A program made the translations under genes and the position numbers. The notes beneath the pieces were generated by a model, which searched no databases, had not been told where the DNA came from, and worked only from the letters and a program-made list of their open reading frames with translations. A stretch of DNA of 64,000 nt from the NCBI GenBank assembly GCA_913057985.1, contig CAJXPL010000001.1:1-64000 (forward strand), read 5' to 3'. Every line of letters starts with the position of its first letter. Within the stretch, counting starts at the first letter, position 1. Source of the DNA: an uncultured Synechococcus sp. (GTDB taxonomy: Bacteria > Cyanobacteriota > Cyanobacteriia > PCC-6307 > Cyanobiaceae). Positions 20,389 through 28,390 of this stretch are shown here, piece by piece.

Positions 20389-20675
20389 AGCGCCTTTTCG
20401 TCTATGGATCACTCAAAAGCAACGGCAGTGCCCATCACCTTCTGAAAGGCACAGACCGCGACCGTGACGGCGTCGTCGATGGCTTCATCGAGATCGAGCA
20501 CCGGGGTTATCCGATGCTGCATCGGGGCAATGGGGCTGTCTCGGGCGAGGTGTACTGGGTTCCCGAGCCTTGCTGGCCTGATTTGGATGACTGGGAAGAG
20601 GTGCCTGAGGTGTACCAACGCACCAGCGTGACCCTTCGGGATGGCCGCAGCGCCTGGCTCTATGAAGCGGCGTAG
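20385..20675 (+). CDS. Gamma-glutamylcyclotransferase-like protein with CTG start
   Basis: A 96-residue frame with the GGCT/AIG2 signature: [19 protein letters not shown] at the N terminus, [17 protein letters not shown] and [11 protein letters not shown], where the Glu is the likely catalytic acid. No ATG, GTG or TTG precedes the YGSLK motif: an in-frame TGA is six codons upstream. The only fitting start is CTG at 20385, overlapping the nfu stop as CTGA. A standard start search would miss it. Exact substrate unknown. Confidence 0.75.
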   Translation: MKRLFVYGSLKSNGSAHHLLKGTDRDRDGVVDGFIEIEHRGYPMLHRGNGAVSGEVYWVPEPCWPDLDDWEEVPEVYQRTSVTLRDGRSAWLYEAA

Positions 20676-20722
20676 GAACAACGCCCCTTAGCGTTGCCGA
20701 AGAACTAACGCCTGGCCTTGGA

Positions 20723-22705
20723 GTGAGCCTGCTGCTGCTGCTCTGGCCGTTGGCGCTGATCCAGCGGCCGGAAGCGGAGTCTCCGCTGTGGGCCCGACGC
20801 AGCCTGATCCTGTTGATCAGCGCCCTGACCCTTCGTTATCTGTACTGGCGCTGCACCGCCAGCCTCAATCTCGACAGCTCAGTTTCCACAAACCTCAGCG
20901 GCCTGTTGCTGCTGGCGGAAGGCTGGCTGCTGATCATCGGTCTGCTGCCGCTGTGGCTGGCCTGGCGTCGCTTCCCGGATCGACGTCGGGAAGCCCAACA
21001 ACGCCATCAAGACTGGCAGGCCTCGGAGTGGAGGCCCCACGTCGACATCCTTGTTCCCACCTACGGCGAACCGCTGGCGGTGCTGCAGCGCTCGCTTCTG
21101 GGCTGCACGCAGCAGAGCTATCCCCACACCAGCGTCTTGGTTCTGGATGACTCTGGCCGTGAAGAGGTGAAGCGGCTGGCCAAACAACTGGGCTGTCGCT
21201 ACCTGCATCGTCCCGAACGCCTGCACGCCAAGGCGGGCAACCTCAACGCCGGGCTGAGCTGCTGTGATGGCGAGCTGGTTGCGGTGTTCGATGCGGACTT
21301 CATCCCCCAGGAGCGGTTCCTGGAACACAGCATCGGCTTTCTGCTGGACCCCGACGTAGCCCTGCTGCAGACGCCGCAGTTATTCATCAATGCTGATCCG
21401 GTGATGCGCAACCTGCGGATGGAATCGTGGCTGCTGCCGGATGAGGAGAGCTTCTATCGCTGGATTGAACCGGTGCGGGACGGCTGGGGGGCCGTGGTCT
21501 GTGCCGGCACAGCCTTCGTGGTGCGGCGGCGCGCCCTGGATCAGATCGGTGGCTTCATCGAGGGTGCTTTATCGGAGGACTACGTCACCGGCATTGCCCT
21601 ACGTGCGCATGGCTGGAAGCTGCTGTACCTCCAGCAGAAGCTCAGTGCTGGGCTAGCCGCAGAGACCATGGAGGACTTCGCGCGACAGCGGCAACGCTGG
21701 GCCAAGGGCACCCTCCAAAGCCTGGCACTACCCCAAGGCCCGCTACGGGCCCATGGCCTCAGCCCCGGCCAGAAGCTGGCCTACCTGGAGGGCGTCATCC
21801 ATTGGCTCAACAACCTGCCGAGGTTGGTGCTGATGCTGATGCCGCTGAGCTACGGACTGCTTGGTGTCGCACCAATCCTGCTGGATCAGCGAGCCATCAT
21901 TGAATTGATGCTGCCCCTCTGGGGAACGGTGCTGCTCAGCATCGGCTGGCTGAACCGCAACAGCCGCTCAGCCCTGCTGACCGAACTGACCAGCTGGGTA
22001 CTCACCGTTCCGCTGGTGGTGAGCCTGATCTGGAATGTCCTCGGTTCCTCCGTTGGATTCCGGGTCACCCCCAAGCATCGCCAGCGATCCCGGGGCGGCT
22101 GGTCATGGTTTCTGGCGCTTCCCCTGATCGTGCTCAGCCTGTTCAACCTGGCGAATCTGCTGGGACTGATGCAGCAGCTGATGCACGGAGGCTGGGACGG
22201 AGTCGGACCGCTCCAATTGGGGCTGGTCTGGGCTGGGCTGAACCTGTTGGGAACCCTCATCGCTCTTCGCGCCTGCTGGAATCCTCCCCAGAGCGATCCC
22301 TCCCCCTGGCTCAGCCTGGATCACGCCGCGAACGTGATTGATTCCGGGGGCCATTGCCATCCCTGTCGGATCACCGCCATCAGTGAAAGCGGTGTGGAGC
22401 TGGCCTTCGCCACAAAGGTTCCGCCCCTGATGAACAGCAGCCAGCTGCAGTGGACAGCAGCCATCCCGCCTCTACCGGTTGTGATGCTGCAGATCCAAGA
22501 ACGGCAGGCGGCCTTGAACTGGGGCAACCTGAGCCAACAGCAACAACACAGCCTGATCCGCTGGTTGTTCTGCAGTGATGGGGTATGGCCGGACCGGCGC
22601 CCCAGACAGGAAGTGTTGGGACTACTGATGCTGCTGAAACGGATGCTCTTCGGGGGCCCAACTCCCCAAGTTTTCGACCGTTCCCTGGTTCCACGTCTTC
22701 CCTGA
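20723..22705 (+). CDS. Membrane glycosyltransferase, cellulose synthase (BcsA)-like
   Basis: A 660-residue GT2 enzyme. N-terminal TM helices are followed by the catalytic domain with HVDILVPTYGEPLAVL, VLDDSGREEV, AVFDADFIPQ (DxD), LSEDYVTGI (TED-like) and RQRQRWAKGTLQSL (QxxRW). TM helices follow, then a C-terminal segment (HPCRITAISESGVELAF) resembling a PilZ domain but without a clear RxxxR, so c-di-GMP binding is doubtful. It probably makes an extracellular beta-glucan; the product cannot be told from sequence. No BcsB-like partner is adjacent. Start is GTG 20723. Confidence 0.85.
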   Translation: MSLLLLLWPLALIQRPEAESPLWARRSLILLISALTLRYLYWRCTASLNLDSSVSTNLSGLLLLAEGWLLIIGLLPLWLAWRRFPDRRREAQQRHQDWQASEWRPHVDILVPTYGEPLAVLQRSLLGCTQQSYPHTSVLVLDDSGREEVKRLAKQLGCRYLHRPERLHAKAGNLNAGLSCCDGELVAVFDADFIPQERFLEHSIGFLLDPDVALLQTPQLFINADPVMRNLRMESWLLPDEESFYRWIEPVRDGWGAVVCAGTAFVVRRRALDQIGGFIEGALSEDYVTGIALRAHGWKLLYLQQKLSAGLAAETMEDFARQRQRWAKGTLQSLALPQGPLRAHGLSPGQKLAYLEGVIHWLNNLPRLVLMLMPLSYGLLGVAPILLDQRAIIELMLPLWGTVLLSIGWLNRNSRSALLTELTSWVLTVPLVVSLIWNVLGSSVGFRVTPKHRQRSRGGWSWFLALPLIVLSLFNLANLLGLMQQLMHGGWDGVGPLQLGLVWAGLNLLGTLIALRACWNPPQSDPSPWLSLDHAANVIDSGGHCHPCRITAISESGVELAFATKVPPLMNSSQLQWTAAIPPLPVVMLQIQERQAALNWGNLSQQQQHSLIRWLFCSDGVWPDRRPRQEVLGLLMLLKRMLFGGPTPQVFDRSLVPRLP

Positions 22706-22732
22706 ATTCAGGACAGCACCTCCGGCCAAAGC

Positions 22733-23419
22733 TCAGGGACAACGTTGCAAATCAAAGTCGCAGGCATAGACCGCAGGTTTTTGCCAACTCAAGGGAATCT
22801 CCAGCAGATCTCTTGTGCCGGTGATGCCCTGCATCACAAAAAGCAGCGCCGCCAGCACCGAGGCTGTGACGTGCAACCGGCGCAGGCGAAGGTCCCGCAA
22901 GATCTCAGGCCGGGCCGCCAGGGAAAACAGCATCAGACCGGTGACCGCAACACCAGCCCAGTAATGGGACTGCCAGAACGCAGGCGAAAGGGGATCATCC
23001 GATAGACGCCACACCTCCGGCTGCGCTCCGAGCGTGAGCACGCCAATCCAGGTGATCAAGCTGAAGCTGAGGCGCAGGGCAGCAGCTTTGCTTCGCCAGA
23101 GAGCGACCAGGCTCGCCCCCGTACCCAGCAGCACGATGCTCAGCTGGATGGCACGACCAGCGCCGCCAGAGAAATCAGCTGGTGGTGCCTTGGTGGCGAT
23201 GGCCACGGTCAAGGCGATCAGCACCAGAAGCACCACACCCGCCGCCAGCCAACGGCCCAGATCACTGTGATCGCGGCCAACCACTGGTGGATGCTTCACC
23301 TGGGCAACACGCCTCTGACGGGTCTGCCAGGCCAGACGCACCACCATCCCGATGAGGGGATAGATCAGAACAACCGCAAGGGCGGGATGAAGAATCCAGA
23401 GCCAATCAGTGATGGTCAC
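22733..23419 (-). CDS. DUF4079-like membrane protein
   Basis: A 228-residue protein with an N-terminal WLWILHPALAVVLIYPLIGM segment, a basic RLAWQTRQRRVAQVK loop and further TM helices. It ends in MQGITGTRDLLEIPLSW. It shares a blueprint with the gene at 45633 ([29 protein letters not shown]), so they are paralogues. Function unknown; the family is typical of oxygenic phototrophs. It converges with the glycosyltransferase. Confidence 0.78.
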   Translation of the reverse strand: MTITDWLWILHPALAVVLIYPLIGMVVRLAWQTRQRRVAQVKHPPVVGRDHSDLGRWLAAGVVLLVLIALTVAIATKAPPADFSGGAGRAIQLSIVLLGTGASLVALWRSKAAALRLSFSLITWIGVLTLGAQPEVWRLSDDPLSPAFWQSHYWAGVAVTGLMLFSLAARPEILRDLRLRRLHVTASVLAALLFVMQGITGTRDLLEIPLSWQKPAVYACDFDLQRCP

Positions 23420-23605
23420 AGGCCCGTGTCCATGCCCTTAGGAGCTCAAGCATGGCCAGCTGAATGAACCCAACACCCGGAAGACCGGCAAATTTAATTA
23501 ATCCAGAAAATTAAAATCAACAAAGCGAAATTTTTCGCACTGCACATTTACAGAAAATAAAAAATTCATGCCTTAGACCAAAGGCATGCCTAGCGAACCG
23601 TATCC

Positions 23606-24328
23606 ATGCAGGCCGCACCCAAGCCGATCAACGAAGCAGCCAGGCTGAGGTCCCTCAGTGAATATCGAATTCTGGGAACCAAGCCCGAACAGGCCTTTGA
23701 CAACATCACCCGGATGGCGTCAGAGATCTGCCAATCTCCGATTGCCCTGATCTCCTTGGTGGACGAGAAGCGTCAGTGGTTCAAATCGAAGGTGGGCCTT
23801 GAGGCCAGCGAAACCGACCGGGATATCTCCTTCTGTGCCCATACGATCCTCGATTCCAAACCTCTGGTGGTGGAGGACGCACTGTTTCACGAGAAATTCC
23901 GCGACAACCCCCTTGTGCAGGAAGAACCCCACATCCGGCTCTATGCAGGCTTCCCCCTCAAAACCGACATCAACCACCGCATTGGAACGCTTTGCGTGAT
24001 TGATCGCATTCCCAAATCACTCACCAATTCGCAATACAAGGTGATGGAAGGACTGGCGGAACAGGCCACCACCCTGTTGGAACTCAGACGCCGATCCCTG
24101 GCCCTCATGGATGAGTTCTGCCAGATGCATCATGCTCAGGGCTTAATCACCACCTGCAGCTACTGCAAGTCGATCCGCGACAGCGAAGGCTTCTGGCAAC
24201 CGATCGAACGATTCCTGATGCAGCACAGCACGCTGAATTTCAGCCATGGCATTTGCCCGGAGTGCATGAACGCTCACTTTCCAGAGGTCCAAACAAGCCG
24301 CGCAGGATCCTCAAACCATCACGGTTGA
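23606..24328 (+). CDS. GAF-domain protein with C-terminal cysteine module
   Basis: A 240-residue soluble protein. A GAF domain covers residues about 25-165 (PIALISLVDEKRQWFKS, then FCAHTILDSKPLVVEDA and GFPLKTDINHRIGTLCVID). A short linker leads to a C-terminal module with TTCSYCKSIRDSEGFW and SHGICPECM. The paired CxxC-like motifs are seen at the end of many bacterial signalling proteins and may bind metal. No output domain is present, so it may be a redox or ligand sensor acting through a partner. Confidence 0.8.
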   Translation: MQAAPKPINEAARLRSLSEYRILGTKPEQAFDNITRMASEICQSPIALISLVDEKRQWFKSKVGLEASETDRDISFCAHTILDSKPLVVEDALFHEKFRDNPLVQEEPHIRLYAGFPLKTDINHRIGTLCVIDRIPKSLTNSQYKVMEGLAEQATTLLELRRRSLALMDEFCQMHHAQGLITTCSYCKSIRDSEGFWQPIERFLMQHSTLNFSHGICPECMNAHFPEVQTSRAGSSNHHG

Positions 24329-24394
24329 GTCGATTGGAGATGAACTGGTGAGATCAGCACCACCATGCTCACTTGACATCACCAGAAAATATGA

Positions 24395-24649
24395 ATGAAG
24401 TTCAAGGATTGCGCCATGCGAATGGCAGATTTTCTGTATCGCAAGCTTGGGCTCAATATTTTCAAAGCGGCACCCCACCTGCGAACTCTGACGCCAGACG
24501 CTCCCGCTCCAAAAGTGGTGGACCCGGAGCCCTTGGAACCACCAACCCCCATCCGCATATCGGCATCGGATGTGATTCACATCGGCCCAAGGGGTGGCCG
24601 CTACAAGGTTGATGCCAAAGGTCGCAAGATCTACCTCAAGGCCAGCTGA
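24395..24649 (+). CDS. Small protein with basic GPRGGRY adaptor-like motif
   Basis: An 84-residue protein from ATG 24395. A helical N terminus and a Pro-rich linker are followed by the C-terminal motif HIGPRGGRYKVDAKGRKIYL. This motif resembles the PBCV-specific basic adaptor repeat. Function unknown. Confidence 0.6.
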   Translation: MKFKDCAMRMADFLYRKLGLNIFKAAPHLRTLTPDAPAPKVVDPEPLEPPTPIRISASDVIHIGPRGGRYKVDAKGRKIYLKAS

Positions 24650-24806
24650 TATCGTCCAAACCGACAGATTGGACGACAAGCTGAGTTGAAATACTGATCA
24701 ATTTGGTTCAGTAGCAAACACAACCACCATCGGTTGAACCTGTACGACAAGGTTGAAGCAAATGGCGAGCTCGAGGTGAACACTGGTCCTGCTTGCCCCA
24801 TTCGAT

Positions 24807-24941
24807 TTGGCACCCTTGAACACCAATAAGGAATCGCTCGCCGATCAATGTCTGACGGCCGCAGAAATCGAATGGCGACGTTGGTCGGGCTGGCAGATGG
24901 AACGCACCGCTGAAAAACAGTTCAGAAAAAGGTGGGCCTGA
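24807..24941 (+). CDS. Possible small protein, 44 aa
   Basis: From TTG 24807 a 44-codon frame reads LAPLNTNKESLADQCLTAAE, then a Trp/Arg-rich tail (WRRWSGWQMERTAEKQF). The amino-acid pattern looks protein-like, but the start is weak and no family is recognised. It sits just upstream of the broken aminotransferase stub. Confidence 0.35.
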   Translation: MAPLNTNKESLADQCLTAAEIEWRRWSGWQMERTAEKQFRKRWA

Positions 24942-25032
24942 GTCGTTGACGAAAGCTCTAAGTCCCTAAAAAGCAACGCAGCCTTGCCAACGTGGTGATA
25001 CCGACCCTTTGGCTCAGGCCACTGCCGTGACC

Positions 25033-25080
25033 ATGCGCGACCTCTGCCCTGCCCTGCAGAACAAGATCTACTTCAACTAG
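25033..25080 (+). pseudogene. 15-codon 5' stub of the interrupted class V aminotransferase gene
   Basis: ATG 25033 opens MRDLCPALQNKIYFN and then a TAG. The same stretch appears in the intact gene at the other end of the element as LRDACPALANKVYFN followed by YGG. The stub ends exactly in the shared core TACTTCAACTA. It is the original 5' end of the host gene, cut off by integration. At DNA level the two 5' ends differ strongly, so they are not a recent duplication. Confidence 0.85.
25069..25079 (+). repeat. Left attachment core (attL)
   Basis: TACTTCAACTA, identical to 41657-41667 and in the same orientation. It lies at the point where similarity between the aminotransferase stub and the intact gene stops, as expected for the crossover core. 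Confidence 0.75.
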
Positions 25081-25148
25081 ACCCGCTCTACCTCAGAACA
25101 GCCAAGAAAGCCAATCTTTACTGACCTGCCTAGATCATCGGATTGGAG

Positions 25149-25170
25149 CTTGACCCACGGCTTGACCCAC
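25149..25170 (+). repeat. Left pair of 12-bp repeats, candidate integrase arm sites
   Basis: Two tandem copies of the unit GCTTGACCCAC(G/A), 12 bp apart. The 22-bp block recurs with one mismatch at 41584-41605, in the same orientation, and both blocks are just inside the element ends. This spacing fits arm-type binding sites of a lambda-like integrase. Confidence 0.55.
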
Positions 25171-25251
25171 ACTTGCAGCCCACCACTAGCCATGCTTTCA
25201 CCGCTGCTCAAAGCCTTTCTCGGGATGCTGGCAGGGGCCTACATCAGGCAA

Positions 25252-25277
25252 TAAAAAAACCGCCCAAGGAGGGCGGT
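25252..25277 (-). terminator. Terminator for the minus-strand operon of the element
   Basis: A 7-bp stem (ACCGCCC / GGGCGGT) with a 5-nt loop. Read on the minus strand it is followed by a run of six or seven T. It would stop transcription coming from the operon at 28390-25852 before it enters host DNA. Confidence 0.8.
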
Positions 25278-25295
25278 GAATAAGCCGTAGAGATT

Positions 25296-25475
25296 CCCAT
25301 CACCCGGCCTAATCACTACATCTATAGCGATGGGGAAAGCCTAGGGCAGCATTCCGTCACATCTATCGATGTGCAGATTTGCACAAGACTCACTTTAAGA
25401 AAGGTGTTTTGTTCACCACAGCACTGGATGTAGTGCTGTACGCGCGTTACGTTTGAAATCCCCATCACCCGGCCT
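25296..25475 (+). repeat. 15-bp direct repeat pair in the left intergenic region
   Basis: CCCATCACCCGGCCT occurs at 25296-25310 and 25461-25475. Between the copies lies a hairpin with a 7-bp stem (CAGCACT / AGTGCTG, 25419-25438). The second copy runs into a terminator. Purpose unknown; a decayed duplicated regulatory unit or an untranslated RNA are both possible. Confidence 0.5.
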
Positions 25476-25497
25476 GTCCTTGCGACGGGCTTTTTTG
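25472..25497 (+). terminator. Rho-independent terminator, plus strand
   Basis: A stem GCCTGTC / GACGGGC (one G-T pair) with a 5-nt loop is followed by TTTTTTG. No recognised gene lies directly upstream on this strand, so a small untranslated transcript may end here. Confidence 0.6.
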
Positions 25498-25851
25498 TTG
25501 GTGAACACCACATCTGGTGTACGAATTGGTGGCCACAGATGGGAAGAGAAAGAGGAGGGCGAGAACCAGAACTCCTGTCGGCTTACTCGCTCAGCGCCAT
25601 GGCGATGCCTGCAGCCTCGCTCACTAGATCCATGCGGCAGTGGTTGCTGTTCTCCCAATTCCGCAACCGCCCTGTATTTGCAGGGGTGGTGGCCCCAGAG
25701 GAATCACATCACGATGAAAAGCGATGCGATCCGTCTGGTTTCTGTAGCCAGGCAGCACATACCCCCCACCCCTCTCTTTCTCAGATGGAGGGGGTACACG
25801 GGGGGGATCTGTCGCGCCTTGTATACGTATGCCTCTTCAGAAATTTGGAAC
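25498..25851. other. Non-coding stretch at the left part of the element
   Basis: Open frames here have no protein-like composition and I see no RNA gene. Together with 25081-25471 it forms an 800-bp left margin holding only the repeats and terminators listed. Confidence 0.5.
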
Positions 25852-26148
25852 CTATTTGGCCTGGAAGGGGTCGTAGGTCTCGTCTGAATCGGCGTAGAGG
25901 TACTCCAGGGAGCGCGTCAGAGCACCCAAATCAGCCACGTGTTCGTTGTCAGGCTTGAGGGTGACGCCGCTGTTGGAGAGCCATTTGACGGCCTCTGCCA
26001 GCAGGCGCGGGTTTACCTCGCCGGTCTCGTCCAGCTGCTGCTGAATCGACCCTTGGAAAGCCTGCAGAAGCAGTGCTGCCAGAGCGTTCATGTCGCCAGT
26101 AGTCACACCATCGATCTGGTGTTTCTGTTTTTTGTCTCTGTAAGCCAT
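25852..26148 (-). CDS. Small protein resembling T7 small terminase subunit (gp18)
   Basis: A 98-residue protein from ATG 26148; a GTG nine codons upstream is possible. The C-terminal part reads NPRLLAEAVKWLSNSGVTL, then KPDNEHVADLGALTRSLEYL and an acidic tail. From memory this resembles the order of residues in T7 gp18 (SPQLYNAINKLLDRHKFQI, a KLQPD block, then LGGLAGALEEY). Small terminases pick viral DNA for packaging, and satellites such as PICIs carry their own to redirect helper capsids. The match is by eye, so homology needs a profile search. Last gene of the operon. Confidence 0.45.
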   Translation of the reverse strand: MAYRDKKQKHQIDGVTTGDMNALAALLLQAFQGSIQQQLDETGEVNPRLLAEAVKWLSNSGVTLKPDNEHVADLGALTRSLEYLYADSDETYDPFQAK

Positions 26149-26276
26149 TGGTTTTGCATCTTTGATCTGATCCACGGCTTGTGCGTGGCGATGTATTGGT
26201 CAACCTCACGGGCCACCTGGTGATGCCGATAAAGCATCCAGGCAGTTCCCAGGCGGTCACCGAGTCGGTTGTCCAT
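26103..26276 (-). CDS. Hypothetical protein, 57 aa
   Basis: From ATG 26276 (MDNRLGDRLGTAWMLYRHHQ) a 57-residue basic protein with one helical stretch. It overlaps the start of the terminase-like gene by 46 bp, long but possible in phage-like operons. No family recognised. Confidence 0.42.
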   Translation of the reverse strand: MDNRLGDRLGTAWMLYRHHQVAREVDQYIATHKPWIRSKMQNQWLTETKNRNTRSMV

Positions 26277-26362
26277 GGGGTTAGTTCTGTTTGTTGCTGC
26301 GTGGGGCGTTGAAGCCAAACCAGGTTCCGAAGCCGAAGCTGATGGCCATCAAGACTTGGACT

Positions 26363-26563
26363 TCAAGCATCAGAGTCCTCCTGGTGTCGCATCTTGAGGA
26401 GCTGATCCATCTGCCAGGAGAGCTCAGCTGCGTGGATCGCATCACCCCGCTCTCTTGCCTTGTCGAGGTTCTCCCTGGTGATCCGAATCACGAAATCCAA
26501 ATCAGCTCCGCCCACTGGACTGGATCTGATGGATACGGCTTTCAGCCACTTGGGAGTTTTCAT
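26363..26563 (-). CDS. Hypothetical protein, 66 aa
   Basis: A 66-residue charged protein (MKTPKWLKAVSIRSS, then a helical RITRENLDKARERGDAIHAA). ATG 26563 overlaps the upstream stop as ATGA, which supports the start and an operon. No family recognised. Confidence 0.55.
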   Translation of the reverse strand: MKTPKWLKAVSIRSSPVGGADLDFVIRITRENLDKARERGDAIHAAELSWQMDQLLKMRHQEDSDA

Positions 26564-26757
26564 TTGGCCTTCCTCTGACCAGCCCGCTTCACCTTGGGTT
26601 CGGGGACTGGCTCAAGAGGTGGCCGGTTGTGGCTGTACACCCAGCCCTGATCGTTCGCGACTCGCCTGCCAACACGGTCCACTGAAGGCCGGTGATGAGT
26701 CTGGGCGTTGTTCGTCGGCGGCTCTGTTGCAGGCCGCGTCGACGGTTCATAGGTCAC
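26560..26757 (-). CDS. Hypothetical Pro-rich basic protein, 65 aa
   Basis: I place the start at GTG 26757, which overlaps the upstream stop as GTGA; the longer frame to 26826 would overlap by 73 bp. The product is low-complexity, rich in Pro, Arg and Thr, with a basic C terminus (PKVKRAGQRKAK). Probably disordered. Function unknown. Confidence 0.5.
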   Translation of the reverse strand: MTYEPSTRPATEPPTNNAQTHHRPSVDRVGRRVANDQGWVYSHNRPPLEPVPEPKVKRAGQRKAK

Positions 26758-27094
26758 AGGACCTGAAGCTTTGAGTGATCGCCCTGATTGACGGGCTGTC
26801 CTTGGACCTGCTTGCCATTGATCCACAACTCGGATCTGTGGCTGCCCTCGCTGGAGCTAGCCAGGCCAAAGCTGTTCGAGGTGATCCCTCGATCCTTGGC
26901 GTCCTGAGCATTGAGGTCCAGGATCTCCTGCCGCTTCTCAGCAGCTTCCCGAGCACGAACCTTGTACTCGATGTCGAAGTTCTCAGCGGTAATCGCTTCA
27001 CCCCCAACTTCTTCTTCGCGGCAGCGATCTTGCGCTTAGCCCGCTTCTTGAGTTCAGCGGCAGTGGGCTTCTTCTTTTTCTTCTGTTGGGTCAT
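26754..27094 (-). pseudogene. Lysine-rich hypothetical protein with a poly-G frameshift
   Basis: ATG 27094 opens a very basic N terminus (MTQQKKKKKPTAAELKKRAK). The frame breaks in a run of five G near 27005. Adding one G joins it to GGEAITAENFDIEYKVRARE and on to LWINGKQVQGQPVNQGDH, ending at TGA 26754. The second frame overlaps the next gene as GTGA, so both halves were one gene. Either a true single-base loss, an assembly error, or recoding. The rebuilt protein is about 113 residues. Confidence 0.65.
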
Positions 27095-27537
27095 CGTTCC
27101 TGAACCTCCTTGACGGTCTTGGTGAGCCGCTTGATGGCTCGTTCGAGGAATGCGATCCGCTTCTTGGCGTCATCGAGCTCGGCAACCAGTGCCGCAGGTG
27201 CCAGACGTCGGCGCTGCTCCGCAAGAGCTTCACGCTCGACCTGCAGCTCAGCAGCGATACGAGCCTTCTCGGCCTCATGGTTCGAGTTGTTCTTGCTCAT
27301 ATCGGGAGCAGTCACACGCTCACCGGTGGGATTCACCAGCTCGCCGTGCTTATCGCGCACCTGTGGCTTCAGCTCTTTTCCATGCCCCTGGATAGGCACA
27401 GAAGCCCGGGGAGTGAAGTGGGAAGCAGAGGAGTGGAACTGGCCATCAGAGCCAACGACTCCGTTGACCTGCTCACCAGCCTTTATGGCCTCAATAGCTG
27501 CATCGGTAAATTCGATGCCACCAACTTTTGTAGACAT
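27091..27537 (-). CDS. Hypothetical protein with C-terminal coiled coil, 148 aa
   Basis: N-terminal MSTKVGGIEFTDAAIEAIKA, a polar middle, then a long charged helix from about residue 85 (EAEKARIAAELQVEREALAE onward) likely to form a coiled coil. Its stop overlaps the next ATG (ATGA). The leader before ATG 27537 holds two TCAAC units. Could be a scaffold-like or structural accessory protein; not recognised. Confidence 0.6.
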   Translation of the reverse strand: MSTKVGGIEFTDAAIEAIKAGEQVNGVVGSDGQFHSSASHFTPRASVPIQGHGKELKPQVRDKHGELVNPTGERVTAPDMSKNNSNHEAEKARIAAELQVEREALAEQRRRLAPAALVAELDDAKKRIAFLERAIKRLTKTVKEVQER

Positions 27538-27568
27538 AGTTCTTGTTGAGTAAGTGTTGATTTATTGA

Positions 27569-28390
27569 TCAGATGTGAATAGAAATGAGCCCATTCGCGG
27601 CTGCATGGAAGATTGCTTTTCCAAGGTTTGGATCACGCATAACCTCAGCCACAACCTGGGACTTCTTGATCGTCCCTTGTTCCAGTTGCAGTGAATACTG
27701 AGCGATCTGACTTCCAATGGTGTCGCCATACCGCGAGCAAAGTTCACCAACTTGACCAGGATCAAGGGCACTTGCTTCACTGCCAATCCAGTCGGGATTC
27801 TTCTGAAGCAGTTGAAGTCCACGAACAGCTCCATGGATTTCATAAGCCTCGCCTTCTTCGAAGATTCGGTTTAGCTCTTGGTTGGTTTCACGTTCGAAGT
27901 TATCGGCAGCAAATTGAAGTGCACCATCGACAACTTCATCACCGAGCTCAGCGCGCATTGCCTGACCGATGTCTTCGGTGGCAACTTCGGTCTGCAGCGT
28001 TGGATCAAGTCCCTGCTCCTGAGCCTGCACAAGAGTGGCAGCAAGCTTTTCAGCTTCAGCAGCGAGCCTCGCTTGCTCCACGGGTGAAGTCGATCTGTGC
28101 AACTTCTGTTGCGTCTCCATCAAGAGCTGCTCTGTGGCAGCGATCTGAGGATTCACGTTTCCGCGATCAACGTCCTCATCAGAGGTGTGGGATGCGTTGT
28201 GCTCGAGGTTTGCTCGACGTGAAAGGTTCCTAGCTGCCTGTTGCAGCTGATGCTCCTGGACCTCTTCGAGGCTTCCAAGACCATTCGCTTCTGAATGAGC
28301 GCTGTCGGACTTCGAGGAGATATTGACGGGTTGACCGCCATGGGTTTGTTCACCCTGTCCAGTTGCAGGGTTATAAGTAAATTCTGGCAT
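27569..28390 (-). CDS. Hypothetical acidic protein, 273 aa
   Basis: First gene of the minus-strand operon running to 25852. The N-terminal 90 residues are polar and low-complexity (MPEFTYNPATGQGEQTHGG). Helical Glu/Gln-rich sequence follows, ending RDPNLGKAIFHAAANGLIS. The size, acidity and helical content would suit a scaffolding-type protein, but there is no motif to prove it. Leader motif ACATCAACA sits directly before ATG 28390. Confidence 0.6.
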   Translation of the reverse strand: MPEFTYNPATGQGEQTHGGQPVNISSKSDSAHSEANGLGSLEEVQEHQLQQAARNLSRRANLEHNASHTSDEDVDRGNVNPQIAATEQLLMETQQKLHRSTSPVEQARLAAEAEKLAATLVQAQEQGLDPTLQTEVATEDIGQAMRAELGDEVVDGALQFAADNFERETNQELNRIFEEGEAYEIHGAVRGLQLLQKNPDWIGSEASALDPGQVGELCSRYGDTIGSQIAQYSLQLEQGTIKKSQVVAEVMRDPNLGKAIFHAAANGLISIHI

